A stretch of 20,501 bases of DNA from positions 1-20,501 of the forward strand of contig JAEWTW010000021.1 in NCBI GenBank assembly GCA_023397655.1. The letters are read 5' to 3'. Made by a program: the position numbers and the translations under genes. Positions 1 to 7,309 of the stretch are shown here, piece by piece; the stretch's first letter is position 1; every line of letters starts with the position of its first letter. This stretch comes from Bacillota bacterium. GTDB lineage: Bacteria; Bacillota; Clostridia; Christensenellales; SZUA-584. The notes beneath the pieces were generated by a model. That model made no database searches. It was given only the letters and a program-made list of their open reading frames with translations, and was not told where the DNA came from.

Positions 1-4
1 TAAA

Positions 5-174
5 TACAGTTGAGGCGCGGTTTTCAAGAGTAGACTATACTGAGGCATCGGGTGCCCGAGAGGTTTAGTAGGAAAGGGGAAACTGCCGAAGGCAAAACCG
101 TCCGAAAAGTTTTGCCTGGGTGTATGGTGAACAATCATGCAACTGTCGTCTTTTCGAGACGGAGCGCAGCTGTA
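5..174 (+). promoter_or_regulatory. Lysine riboswitch (L-box) aptamer
   Basis: The leader matches the lysine riboswitch core element by element, judged from memory of the B. subtilis lysC leader. It has GAGGCGCG then TTCAAGAGTA near 13-34, GGAAAGGGGAAACTGCCGAAG near 71-92, AACTGTCG at 141-148 and GGAGCGC at 161-167. The closing stem P1 is visible as ACAGTTG (6-12) pairing with CAGCTGT (167-173). In this class, lysine binding stabilises the aptamer and favours premature termination. The position directly ahead of asd-dapA-dapB, all lysine-pathway genes, supports the call. The transcription start is probably at or before the window edge. Confidence 0.93.
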
Positions 175-177
175 GGT

Positions 178-211
178 AACAATGCATGGTGGTATGCAAT
201 GAGGCATTGTT
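178..211 (+). promoter_or_regulatory. Candidate expression-platform hairpin of the lysine riboswitch
   Basis: AACAATGC (178-185) is complementary to GCATTGTT (204-211). A smaller alternative hairpin, TGCAT/ATGCA, sits inside it. It starts just after the P1 strand of the aptamer and ends just before the terminator-like stem, so it may be part of the switching platform. The actual pairing partner in the anti-terminated state cannot be settled by eye. Confidence 0.4.
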
Positions 212-215
212 GTTG

Positions 216-248
216 TGGTGCGCGATGAAAAGTCCGTGCCATTTTTTA
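216..248 (+). terminator. Intrinsic terminator of the lysine riboswitch
   Basis: TGGTGCG (216-222) pairs with CGTGCCA (235-241), with two G-U wobbles, and is followed at once by TTTTTTA and further T-rich sequence. It lies between the aptamer and the asd ribosome binding site, as expected for a transcription-attenuating riboswitch. The stem is modest. Confidence 0.6.
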
Positions 249-281
249 TATATTTTTAAAAATATTTTGGAGGGATATACA

Positions 282-1358
282 GTGAAACAGTATAATGTAG
301 GCATCGTCGGAGCAACAGGTATGGTGGGACAGCGCTTTGTCTCTCTTATGGCGGATCATCCATGGTTCAACGTGACTCTTTTGAGCGCGAGCGAGAACTC
401 CGCGGGCAAAGCGTACAAAGATGCGGTGGCCGGGCGCTGGGCAATGACCACTCCCCTTCCTGAGAAATTCGCAAACATGATCGTTGCTGATGCCTCAAAC
501 ATCGAAGCGGCGAAGGGTCTTGACTTCGTATTCTGCGCCATCAGTCTGGATAAAGCACAGACCAAGGCTTTGGAAGAAGCATATGCTAAAGCAGAGATAC
601 CTGTGGTATCAAACAACAGCGCGCACAGAGGTACGCCCGATGTGCCCATGCTCATCCCCGAAGTGAATGCGGATCACATCGATATTATCGCGAGCCAGCG
701 CAAGCGTCTGGGGACAAAACGCGGTTTCATCGCGGTGAAGCCGAACTGCTCTATTCAGTCTTATGTGCCCGCGCTTCAGCCGCTGGCTGACTTCGGCATC
801 GAGCAGGTTGTCGCATGTACCTATCAGGCCATATCCGGCGCCGGCAAAACCTTCGACAGCTGGCCGGAGATGATCGACAATGTGATCCCGTACATCGGCG
901 GCGAGGAACAGAAGAGCGAGCAGGAACCGCTTAAGGTTTGGGGCCATATTAAGGACGGCGAGATCGTTCCGGCTGAAAAGCCAGTGATCACCTCGCAGTG
1001 CATTCGTGTGCCGGTTTCCGACGGTCATCTGGCTGCGACTTTCGTAAAGTTCGCTAACAAACCGTCCATTGATGTCATTAAGGAACGCTGGCTGAATTAC
1101 AAGGGCGTGCCGCAGCAGCTTGATCTGCCCAGCGCTCCCAAACAGTTTGTCAAATACTTTGAAGAGGATAACCGTCCGCAGACCCGTCTGGACAGGGATA
1201 CTGAAGGCGGGATGGGCGTAACAGTTGGCCGCCTGCGTGAAGACCCGATCTATGATTACAAATTCGTGTGCCTGAGCCACAACACACTGCGCGGCGCAGC
1301 GGGTGGCGCGGTGCTGATGGCCGAGCTTCTGGCCGCGAAAGGTTACTTTGACCGGTAG
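282..1358 (+). CDS. asd: Aspartate-semialdehyde dehydrogenase
   Basis: It reduces aspartyl-4-phosphate to aspartate 4-semialdehyde with NADPH, the branch-point step to lysine/diaminopimelate, threonine and methionine. The product is 358 residues. It has an N-terminal nucleotide-binding GATGMVG motif (residues 10-16), the catalytic Cys156 in KPNCSIQSY, QAISGAGK, and a substrate-side His in VSDGHLAATFVKF. The SASENSAGKAYKDA stretch and the form of the Cys motif resemble the archaeal/fungal type of this enzyme more than the Bacillus type. The GTG at 282 is chosen because GGAGGG lies 8 bases upstream and the protein then begins right at the Rossmann strand; an in-frame upstream ATG would run into the riboswitch. 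First gene of the operon under lysine riboswitch control; dapA follows after 32 bases. Confidence 0.95.
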   Translation: MKQYNVGIVGATGMVGQRFVSLMADHPWFNVTLLSASENSAGKAYKDAVAGRWAMTTPLPEKFANMIVADASNIEAAKGLDFVFCAISLDKAQTKALEEAYAKAEIPVVSNNSAHRGTPDVPMLIPEVNADHIDIIASQRKRLGTKRGFIAVKPNCSIQSYVPALQPLADFGIEQVVACTYQAISGAGKTFDSWPEMIDNVIPYIGGEEQKSEQEPLKVWGHIKDGEIVPAEKPVITSQCIRVPVSDGHLAATFVKFANKPSIDVIKERWLNYKGVPQQLDLPSAPKQFVKYFEEDNRPQTRLDRDTEGGMGVTVGRLREDPIYDYKFVCLSHNTLRGAAGGAVLMAELLAAKGYFDR

Positions 1359-1390
1359 AAATACCAGCGACGTGAAAGGAGTGTGGCAGT

Positions 1391-2272
1391 ATGACCATTT
1401 TTAAGGGGGCTGGAACGGCTCTGGCGACGCCGTTCAACGAAAGAGGCATCGACTTTGACGCTTTCGAAGCATTGGTCGAATACCAGATTGAAAACGAAAT
1501 AGATGCACTGATCGTATGTGGAACAACGGGCGAAGCATCCACCATGACAAAGGATGAGGTGCGTGCTGCAGTTGACTTTGTCGTTAAACAGACAGCAGGC
1601 CGCGTTCCCGTTATCGCCGGAACGGGCAGCAATAATACAGCCACTGCAATAGAACTATCAAAACAAGCTGCGGATCTTGGCGCAGACGGTTTGCTCGTTG
1701 TCACGCCGTATTACAACAAGTGCACTGACAACGGCCTGATAAGACATTTTCATGCAGTTGCTGACAGTGTCAATGTGCCCATAGTGGTTTACAATGTGCC
1801 GGTTCGGACATGCGTCAATATTGCGCCTCATGTGCTCAAAGAGATCGGCGAACATAATAATATCGTCGCCATCAAGGAAGCCAGCGCCAATATATCGCAG
1901 ATTGCTGAGATGGCGCGTATATGCCCGGATATCGTCATCTACTCCGGCAATGACGATCATGTGGTGCCGGTGCTCTCTTTGGGAGGTTTGGGTGTAATCT
2001 CCACAGTGTCCAACGTGGCACCGAAAATGACACACGACATGGTCATGTCCTATCTGGAAGGCGATGTGGTCAAATCCCGTGAATTGCAGTTTGAACTTAA
2101 CCCTCTGGTGAAGGCTTTGTTTACGGAAGTGAATCCGATACCGGTTAAGGCAGCACTTAACATGATCGGCATCAACGCGGGACTCCCCCGGCTGCCGCTG
2201 ACCGAAATAAGCCCGGACAAAGCCGCGGGTCTGAAGAAGGAACTGATTGCGCTGGGGTTTGATATCGCCTGA
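1391..2272 (+). CDS. dapA: 4-hydroxy-tetrahydrodipicolinate synthase
   Basis: It condenses pyruvate with aspartate semialdehyde in the first committed step to diaminopimelate and lysine. The 293-residue product is the usual length for this TIM-barrel family. The Schiff-base lysine is K162 in AIKEAS, the catalytic tyrosine Y134 in VVYNVP, the GTTGE motif is at 44-48, Y107/Y108 lie in TPYYNK, and the carboxylate-binding arginine is R139. All key active-site residues are present. An AAGGAG element at about 1375-1380 precedes the ATG. It takes the product of asd directly upstream and supplies dapB downstream. Confidence 0.97.
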   Translation: MTIFKGAGTALATPFNERGIDFDAFEALVEYQIENEIDALIVCGTTGEASTMTKDEVRAAVDFVVKQTAGRVPVIAGTGSNNTATAIELSKQAADLGADGLLVVTPYYNKCTDNGLIRHFHAVADSVNVPIVVYNVPVRTCVNIAPHVLKEIGEHNNIVAIKEASANISQIAEMARICPDIVIYSGNDDHVVPVLSLGGLGVISTVSNVAPKMTHDMVMSYLEGDVVKSRELQFELNPLVKALFTEVNPIPVKAALNMIGINAGLPRLPLTEISPDKAAGLKKELIALGFDIA

Positions 2273-2286
2273 TAAATAAAATATAC

Positions 2287-2318
2287 TGACCGGGCTGCTT
2301 TCATTGACAGCCCGGTCA
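2287..2318. other. Perfect 11-bp hairpin between dapA and dapB
   Basis: TGACCGGGCTG (2287-2297) and CAGCCCGGTCA (2308-2318) form a perfect stem with a 10-base loop. No T-run follows on the + strand, so it is not a normal intrinsic terminator in the operon's direction. It may stabilise or separate mRNA segments. On the - strand a T-rich stretch does follow, but no gene there needs a terminator. Confidence 0.6.
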
Positions 2319-2337
2319 AAGATAACAAGAGGTTTGC

Positions 2338-3546
2338 ATGACAAATATCATCATATGTGGGGTTAACGGCAGGATGGGACAGACTCTGGCTCAAGCTGTA
2401 ACTGATACCGAAGGTTTTACAGTTATGGCTGGGGTCGATAAATATCCAGAAAGCATAGACAATCGCTTCCCCGTATTTTCAGATTTATCAGACTGCCCGG
2501 ACGACGCCAGCGTCATCATTGATTTTTCCCGTCCTGAAGCGCTCCATGCCAACCTTGCTTTCGCAAAACACAAACATCTCCCCATCGTTATTGCGACGAC
2601 AGGTTATACAGAAGAAGACAAGACCGTTATCACTGAAGCCTCTAAGGAAATTCCGATATTTATGTCTGCCAACATGTCGATAGGCGTAAGCCTGCAGATG
2701 GAGCTTGCACGGCGCGCTGCAGAATTCTGGGGCGAAGACTGCGATATCGAAATAGTGGAACGGCATCACAACCGAAAGGTGGATGCGCCGAGCGGTACTG
2801 CACTTGCGCTTGCTGAGTGCCTGAACAGCGCGATGATCGCTCCCAAACCCCTGCTTTGCGGCCGCTGCACACGCACCGAAAAGCGCGGACATGAGATTGG
2901 TATCCACGCGGTGCGCGGCGGTACGATATCCGGCGATCACAGCGTGCTTTTTATCAGCACAGATGAGGTGCTGGAGGTCAATCATATCGCCCAGTCCCCC
3001 CGCATATTCGCATTAGGCGCTCTTCGTGCTGCGGGTTTCGTGTGCGATAAACCTGCTGGTCTTTATAACATGACAGACATGATACAGCAGAATGCTGTTA
3101 CAAACATATACAAGGACGACGAACAGGCGATGATCACGCTGGCCGACCTTGAATTCACACCGAAAAAAATAGCATCTGTGTTTGAGGATATCGCTTCCGT
3201 CGGTATCAAGATCGATATCATCAGCCAGACGGCACCTTATAACGGCCGTGTCGGGATATCCTTCTCCTTGCCCCAGTCGGATTTGAAACGAAGTCTGAAA
3301 CTGCTCGAGAAATATGAAACTGACGGCGTGCATATCTTTGCCAGCGATGCGTTATCTAAACTGACAGTGGAAGGGCCGGGCATGGAACGGCAGTCCGGCG
3401 TTGCTTCTCGATTGTTCGGTGTGCTGGCAGAAAAGAATATCGGTATTTCGATCATAACGACATCTGAGACGAAAATAAGTTTCTGTGTGGATGCATCCAG
3501 ATCATCCGAAGCGATCGGCGTGGTCGCAGACGCGTTTTCTCTGTAA
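2338..3546 (+). CDS. dapB: Dihydrodipicolinate reductase fused to aspartokinase-like ACT domains
   Basis: Residues 1 to about 250 form a complete DapB, which reduces the dapA product with NAD(P)H. They include the nucleotide loop GVNGRMG (8-14), ATTGYTEED, the catalytic block ERHHNRKVDAPSGTA (141-155, with H143/H144 and K147), GHEIGIHAVRGG and a terminal GLYNMTDMI. DapB normally ends there at roughly 250-270 residues, but this product has 402. Residues about 264-402 look like the tandem ACT region of aspartokinase: first unit VFEDIASVGIKIDIISQT, second unit KLTVEGPGMERQSGVASRLF, then ITTSETKISFCVD (the SE-KIS effector motif). No kinase catalytic domain is present. The reading frame is continuous with no internal stop. 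An AAGAGG element 5 bases before the ATG supports the start. I infer lysine-responsive control of DapB, or a free regulatory subunit for an aspartokinase elsewhere. Confidence 0.93.
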   Translation: MTNIIICGVNGRMGQTLAQAVTDTEGFTVMAGVDKYPESIDNRFPVFSDLSDCPDDASVIIDFSRPEALHANLAFAKHKHLPIVIATTGYTEEDKTVITEASKEIPIFMSANMSIGVSLQMELARRAAEFWGEDCDIEIVERHHNRKVDAPSGTALALAECLNSAMIAPKPLLCGRCTRTEKRGHEIGIHAVRGGTISGDHSVLFISTDEVLEVNHIAQSPRIFALGALRAAGFVCDKPAGLYNMTDMIQQNAVTNIYKDDEQAMITLADLEFTPKKIASVFEDIASVGIKIDIISQTAPYNGRVGISFSLPQSDLKRSLKLLEKYETDGVHIFASDALSKLTVEGPGMERQSGVASRLFGVLAEKNIGISIITTSETKISFCVDASRSSEAIGVVADAFSL

Positions 3547-3560
3547 TTCTAAACGCACTT

Positions 3561-3583
3561 AAAAGGGCTTCAAGCCCTTTTTA
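3561..3583. terminator. Bidirectional intrinsic terminator between dapB and the hydrolase gene
   Basis: AAAAGGGCT (3561-3569) pairs with AGCCCTTTT (3573-3581) around a 3-base loop. Both ends are A/T runs, so it can stop transcription from either strand. It ends the lysine operon on the + strand and overlaps the stop codon of the converging - strand hydrolase gene. Confidence 0.85.
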
Positions 3584-4246
3584 TTTACTCTCAAAACGTG
3601 AGCGGAACTGACTCTCCAAAACTTCAGCCGGGAAAGGTGTGCCATGGCCGGGATAGATGCGTTTGGCACCGCTGCTCAAAATGGCTGACCATGCGGCGGG
3701 AAACTCTTCCGGCCGGTCGGCGAATGGCGGATAGACGGCGGAACCAAAGCCAAACACCGTATCGCCGGCAAAGAAAGCATCACCGATTCTGAGCCCAATC
3801 GAACCCACAGTGTGCGCACCGAGACGGTATACCCAAACATCGGAGCCGTAATTAGTAAGCGGACCGGATTCTGTGACCACAGTTATATCCTGCGCCACCG
3901 GTCGATAATGTTCCCTTGATGCGGAGCCCAGCACATTAGCCAACCCCAGCATGGCGCGTCCGAGCCGTCCCGTGCCAGCCGGGACAGGCGTATGGCCGCT
4001 GTTCAGACATCCAATCTCTTGCCTGCCGACCATTACCTTCGCGCCAGTCGCCAGTCGTACAGCTTCCGCACCGCCGGTATGATCGTAATGCGTGTGAGTC
4101 AGAAACAGTAACGGTACTTCAACATGCAACGCCTTAATACGGTGGAGAATGGTTCTGCCATCCGGCTGTTTGCCTGCGTCAATCAGTATTCCGCGACCGT
4201 TTTCGTGAGCCAGCCACGCCGTGCCTGTCAGATGAACGATATTCAT
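3581..4246 (-). CDS. Metallo-beta-lactamase-fold hydrolase
   Basis: A 221-residue metal-dependent hydrolase of the MBL superfamily. It shows the signature HTHYDHTGG (HxHxDH), a downstream metal His in LGAHTVGSIG, an Asp in FFAGDTVFGFG, and a final metal His in YPGHGTPF. This is a complete binuclear site. The general layout resembles small glyoxalase-II-like MBL proteins, but the substrate cannot be told. The ATG at 4246 is chosen because GGAGG lies 7 bases upstream; an in-frame upstream start (4297) lacks this. It lies 86 bases after purD on the same strand, possibly beyond a weak terminator, so co-transcription with the purine operon is uncertain. Confidence 0.85.
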   Translation of the reverse strand: MNIVHLTGTAWLAHENGRGILIDAGKQPDGRTILHRIKALHVEVPLLFLTHTHYDHTGGAEAVRLATGAKVMVGRQEIGCLNSGHTPVPAGTGRLGRAMLGLANVLGSASREHYRPVAQDITVVTESGPLTNYGSDVWVYRLGAHTVGSIGLRIGDAFFAGDTVFGFGSAVYPPFADRPEEFPAAWSAILSSGAKRIYPGHGTPFPAEVLESQFRSRFESK

Positions 4247-4296
4247 GACAGTTCCTCCGTCGCTATGATGGGCATATCGTATCACAAAAATGACCA

Positions 4297-4325
4297 TATA
4301 AAAAGTGAGCCCGCAAAAGCTCTCT
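4297..4325 (-). terminator. Possible weak terminator after purD
   Basis: On the - strand AGAGAGC pairs with GCTCACT (one mismatch, 8-base loop) and is followed by TTTTATATGG. It lies just after the purD stop. The stem and T-run are both short, so partial read-through into the hydrolase gene is possible. Confidence 0.4.
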
Positions 4326-4332
4326 ATGAATT

Positions 4333-5583
4333 CTATTTAAGGCCTATGTCCGTTCGGTACTGCGCTCTTTCAAAACGTATCCTGGACACTTCCCCGTACG
4401 CTACGGTACGTGCTTCGGCGATGTCCCGGCCCAGCGCCGTAACGCCCAGCACACGTCCCCCCGCGGTCACATATTCACCGTCCTGTAACGCGGTTCCGGC
4501 GTGGAATACCACGGCATCCTTTACTTCTGTCAGCCCTGAGATGGGAAGACCTTTGGGATAAGAACCCGGATAACCGCCCGACGCCAGCACCACGCAAACA
4601 GCACTGCGCTCGTCCCACTCCAGCATGATTTCGTCCAGTCTGCCGTCTATCACCGCATCCATTACATCCAGCAGGTCATTCTTCATGCGCGGTAACACCA
4701 CCTGCGCCTCCGGATCGCCGAAACGTGCGTTGTATTCCAGCAGCTTCGGGCCGTCCTGTGTCAGCATCAGGCCAAAATACAGCACGCCTTTAAAATCGAT
4801 GTTCTCTGCCTTCAGTGCGTCTAAGGTGCGGCTTATGATCGTCTTCTCCACCGTGTTACGTACATCGTCGGAGTATTTGGGGCTGGGCGAAAAAGTACCC
4901 ATACCGCCGGTGTTAGAACCTTGATCGTTGTCGAATACGCGCTTGTGATCCTGCGCGCTTGCCATCGGCAGAATCGTCTTGCCATCGCAGAACGCCAGCA
5001 CCGACACCTCCGGCCCCTGCATGAACTCTTCAATGACCACACGGTTCCCCGCATCGCCGAACACGCGCTTGTTCATAATGTCGTCCAGTGCCGACTTAGC
5101 TTCATCGGCGGTATTGCAAATGATGACGCCCTTACCCAGAGCCAGACCGTCCGCTTTGACCACCACGGGCAAAGCGCACACATTGACATATTCAAGAGCA
5201 GCAGCGAAATTATCGAACACTTCGTACTGTGCTGTGGGTATACCGTATTTTCTCATCAGATGTTTTGCGTAAACCTTGCTGCCCTCCAAGCGCGCGCCAG
5301 CCGCCGTAGGGCCGAAAGCACGGACGCCTTGGCTTTGCAACGCGTCCACCAGACCCATATAGAGCGGATCGTCGGGCGCGACAACCACAAGGTCGAAAGC
5401 CTCCCGCTGGGCGTAGCCCACAATACCTTCAATATCAGTTGCCTTAAGAGGTACGCATTTCGCCAGCTCTGCTATGCCGCCGTTGCCCGGCGTGCAGTGT
5501 ATCTCCGTTACCTTTGAGCTTTGGCTCAGCTTCCACACGATGGTATGTTCTCGTCCTCCGCCGCCCACAACAAGTATCTTCAT
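4333..5583 (-). CDS. purD: Phosphoribosylamine-glycine ligase (GAR synthetase)
   Basis: It joins glycine to phosphoribosylamine using ATP, the second step of IMP synthesis. The 416-residue length fits the single-domain bacterial enzyme. Visible motifs are the start MKILVVGGGGREH, the ATP-grasp strand PVVVKADGLALGKGV (about 139-153), EEFMQGPEVSVLAF, the QDHKRVFDNDQGSNTGGMG loop (about 211-229), and LEYNARFGDPEAQ with the metal-binding residues (about 282-294). An AAGGAG that overlaps the purH stop precedes the ATG by about 10 bases; only 11 bases separate the two genes, so translation is likely coupled. Last purine gene of the operon. Confidence 0.97.
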   Translation of the reverse strand: MKILVVGGGGREHTIVWKLSQSSKVTEIHCTPGNGGIAELAKCVPLKATDIEGIVGYAQREAFDLVVVAPDDPLYMGLVDALQSQGVRAFGPTAAGARLEGSKVYAKHLMRKYGIPTAQYEVFDNFAAALEYVNVCALPVVVKADGLALGKGVIICNTADEAKSALDDIMNKRVFGDAGNRVVIEEFMQGPEVSVLAFCDGKTILPMASAQDHKRVFDNDQGSNTGGMGTFSPSPKYSDDVRNTVEKTIISRTLDALKAENIDFKGVLYFGLMLTQDGPKLLEYNARFGDPEAQVVLPRMKNDLLDVMDAVIDGRLDEIMLEWDERSAVCVVLASGGYPGSYPKGLPISGLTEVKDAVVFHAGTALQDGEYVTAGGRVLGVTALGRDIAEARTVAYGEVSRIRFERAQYRTDIGLK

Positions 5584-5594
5584 GCAGCCGCTCC

Positions 5595-7127
5595 TTAGTG
5601 CTTGAAGTGGCGCATGCCGGTGAACACCATCGCAATGCCCAACTCGTCACAGGCTTTGATAGAATCTTCATCGCGGATGCTTCCGCCCGGCTGTATGATA
5701 GCCGTGATGCCGTACTCTGCCGCCAGCCGAACGCAATCGTCAAACGGAAAGTAAGCGTCAGACGCGAGCGCCGCGCCTTTGACGTTATCGCCTGAACGCT
5801 CCAGCGCGTTTTCAGCCGCCCATATGCGCGAAACCTGACCCGCGCCCAGCCCCAGCGACTGACCGTTCTTCGCTACCGATATGGCGTTGCTCTTTAAATG
5901 CTTCACCAGCTTCCACGCGAACAGCAGGTCCTTCATCTGCGCTTCGGTGGGTGCGGTTTTCGTCACCACTTTCAACTCGCCTTCCAGCAGCTTGTCGTCC
6001 GGCTGCTGCACAATCAGCCCGCCCAGCGGCTTCTTAATATCCAGCGCTGACTCCTTAATCCTAGCCGAGATATCCGGCAGGCGCAGCAGGCGCAGGTTCT
6101 TCTTGGTTTTCAGCACTTCTAACGCGTCGTCGGTAAAGCTGGGCGCGATCACGATTTCGAGGAATGTCTTGACCATCTCCTCAGCGGTCGCCTTGTCCAC
6201 CTCTGCGTTGACCGCGACAATGCCGCCGTAAACGGAAACCGGGTCTGCGGTATATGCCTTCATGTAAGCTTCGTGCACTGTCGCGCCGCTGCCCACACCG
6301 CACGGGTTGGCATGCTTGGATGCGACAACGGTGATCTCGTCAAACTCGCGCAGGCAATCCAGCGCGCCGTTGGTGTCATTTATGTTGTTGAAGGAAAGCT
6401 CTTTGCCCCATAGCTGCTCCGCCGCGGCCAGCGTTCCTTCGGTGCCCAGCGGCTCCTTGTAGAAAGCAGCGCTCTGGTGCGGGTTTTCGCCATATCGCAT
6501 GTCCTGAAGCTTCTCATAGGTCAGCGTCAGCTTGTCAGGATATCCCCCGCCATTCTGACGGCGCAGATAGCCGGAGATCAGCGCATCGTAAGCAGCGGTA
6601 TGCTCGAACACCTTAACACACAGGTCGAACTTGGTCTCGCGCGACACGCTGCCGCTGTTCAGTTCGTCCAAAACACGGGCGTAGTCCGCCGGATCCACGA
6701 TGGATGCAACGTCCTGCCAGTTTTTCGCCGCAGCGCGCAGCATCGTCGGTCCGCCGATGTCGATGTTCTCAATTGCGTCCTCCAATGTTACGTCCAGCTT
6801 GGATATAGTCGCCTTGAACGGGTACAGGTTGACGACGACCACGTCAATGAGACCCACGCCGAGCTTCTCCACCTGCGCCATGTGATCTGCGCTGCCCCGC
6901 ATTGCGAGTATACCGGCGTGTATGGCCGGGTGCAGCGTCTTCACGCGCCCGTCCAGGCATTCCGGAAAGCCGGTAATGTCCGACACGTTGGTGACGGGCA
7001 CGCCTGCCTGTTCCAGCGCCTTCTGAGTACCGCCCGTGGAGAGTATCTCGAACCCAAGACCGGCGAGCCCAGACGCGAATTCCACGATGCCCGTTTTGTC
7101 GAACACGCTGAGGAAAGCTCTCTTCAT
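5595..7127 (-). CDS. purH: Bifunctional AICAR transformylase / IMP cyclohydrolase
   Basis: It carries out the last two steps to IMP: formylation of AICAR by 10-formyl-tetrahydrofolate, then ring closure. The 510-residue length is normal. The N-terminal cyclohydrolase half shows SVFDKTGIVEFA, LSTGGT, GRVKTLHPAIHAGIL and IDIGGPTMLRAAAKN. The transformylase half shows RYGENPHQSA, SFNNINDTNGALDC, the catalytic Lys-His in SKHANPCGVG, and SDAYFPFDDCV then IIQPGGSIRDEDSI, ending MVFTGMRHFKH. GGAGG lies 8 bases before the ATG. It is the first gene after the unusual hairpin-rich gap that follows purN, so its expression may differ from that of the upstream purine genes. Confidence 0.97.
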   Translation of the reverse strand: MKRAFLSVFDKTGIVEFASGLAGLGFEILSTGGTQKALEQAGVPVTNVSDITGFPECLDGRVKTLHPAIHAGILAMRGSADHMAQVEKLGVGLIDVVVVNLYPFKATISKLDVTLEDAIENIDIGGPTMLRAAAKNWQDVASIVDPADYARVLDELNSGSVSRETKFDLCVKVFEHTAAYDALISGYLRRQNGGGYPDKLTLTYEKLQDMRYGENPHQSAAFYKEPLGTEGTLAAAEQLWGKELSFNNINDTNGALDCLREFDEITVVASKHANPCGVGSGATVHEAYMKAYTADPVSVYGGIVAVNAEVDKATAEEMVKTFLEIVIAPSFTDDALEVLKTKKNLRLLRLPDISARIKESALDIKKPLGGLIVQQPDDKLLEGELKVVTKTAPTEAQMKDLLFAWKLVKHLKSNAISVAKNGQSLGLGAGQVSRIWAAENALERSGDNVKGAALASDAYFPFDDCVRLAAEYGITAIIQPGGSIRDEDSIKACDELGIAMVFTGMRHFKH

Positions 7128-7156
7128 ATGTTAAACCTCCAAATTGAAATCAAATT

Positions 7157-7251
7157 CAGGTCCTAAGACCTTGGAGGCTCTGCCTCCAAACCTCAGCCCT
7201 AGGGATTAATCCCTAGGGAATCCCATCAGGAAAATGCCATTCGGCATTTTT
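7157..7251. repeat. Cluster of four hairpins between purN and purH
   Basis: Four inverted repeats follow one another: AGGTC/GACCT (7158-7171), TTGGAGGC/GCCTCCAA (7171-7189), the perfect 22-base palindrome CCCTAGGGATT/AATCCCTAGGG (7197-7218), and AAAATGCC/GGCATTTT (7231-7250). They fill most of the only large gap in an otherwise compact operon (7128-7309). The last hairpin has an A/T-rich base and could act as a partial terminator on either strand. The set looks like a mobile or dispersed intergenic palindromic element, but only one copy is in the window. Confidence 0.65.
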
Positions 7252-7309
7252 CATATATTTTGCTTGCGCCCATAAGATAGAGTGTGAATTTGCGGATAAG
7301 TCCTCAAGT

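Noticed and set aside
65..304. Open frame on the - strand across the riboswitch
   Set aside because: It covers the conserved lysine aptamer and the asd start, has no recognisable domain and no good ribosome binding site.
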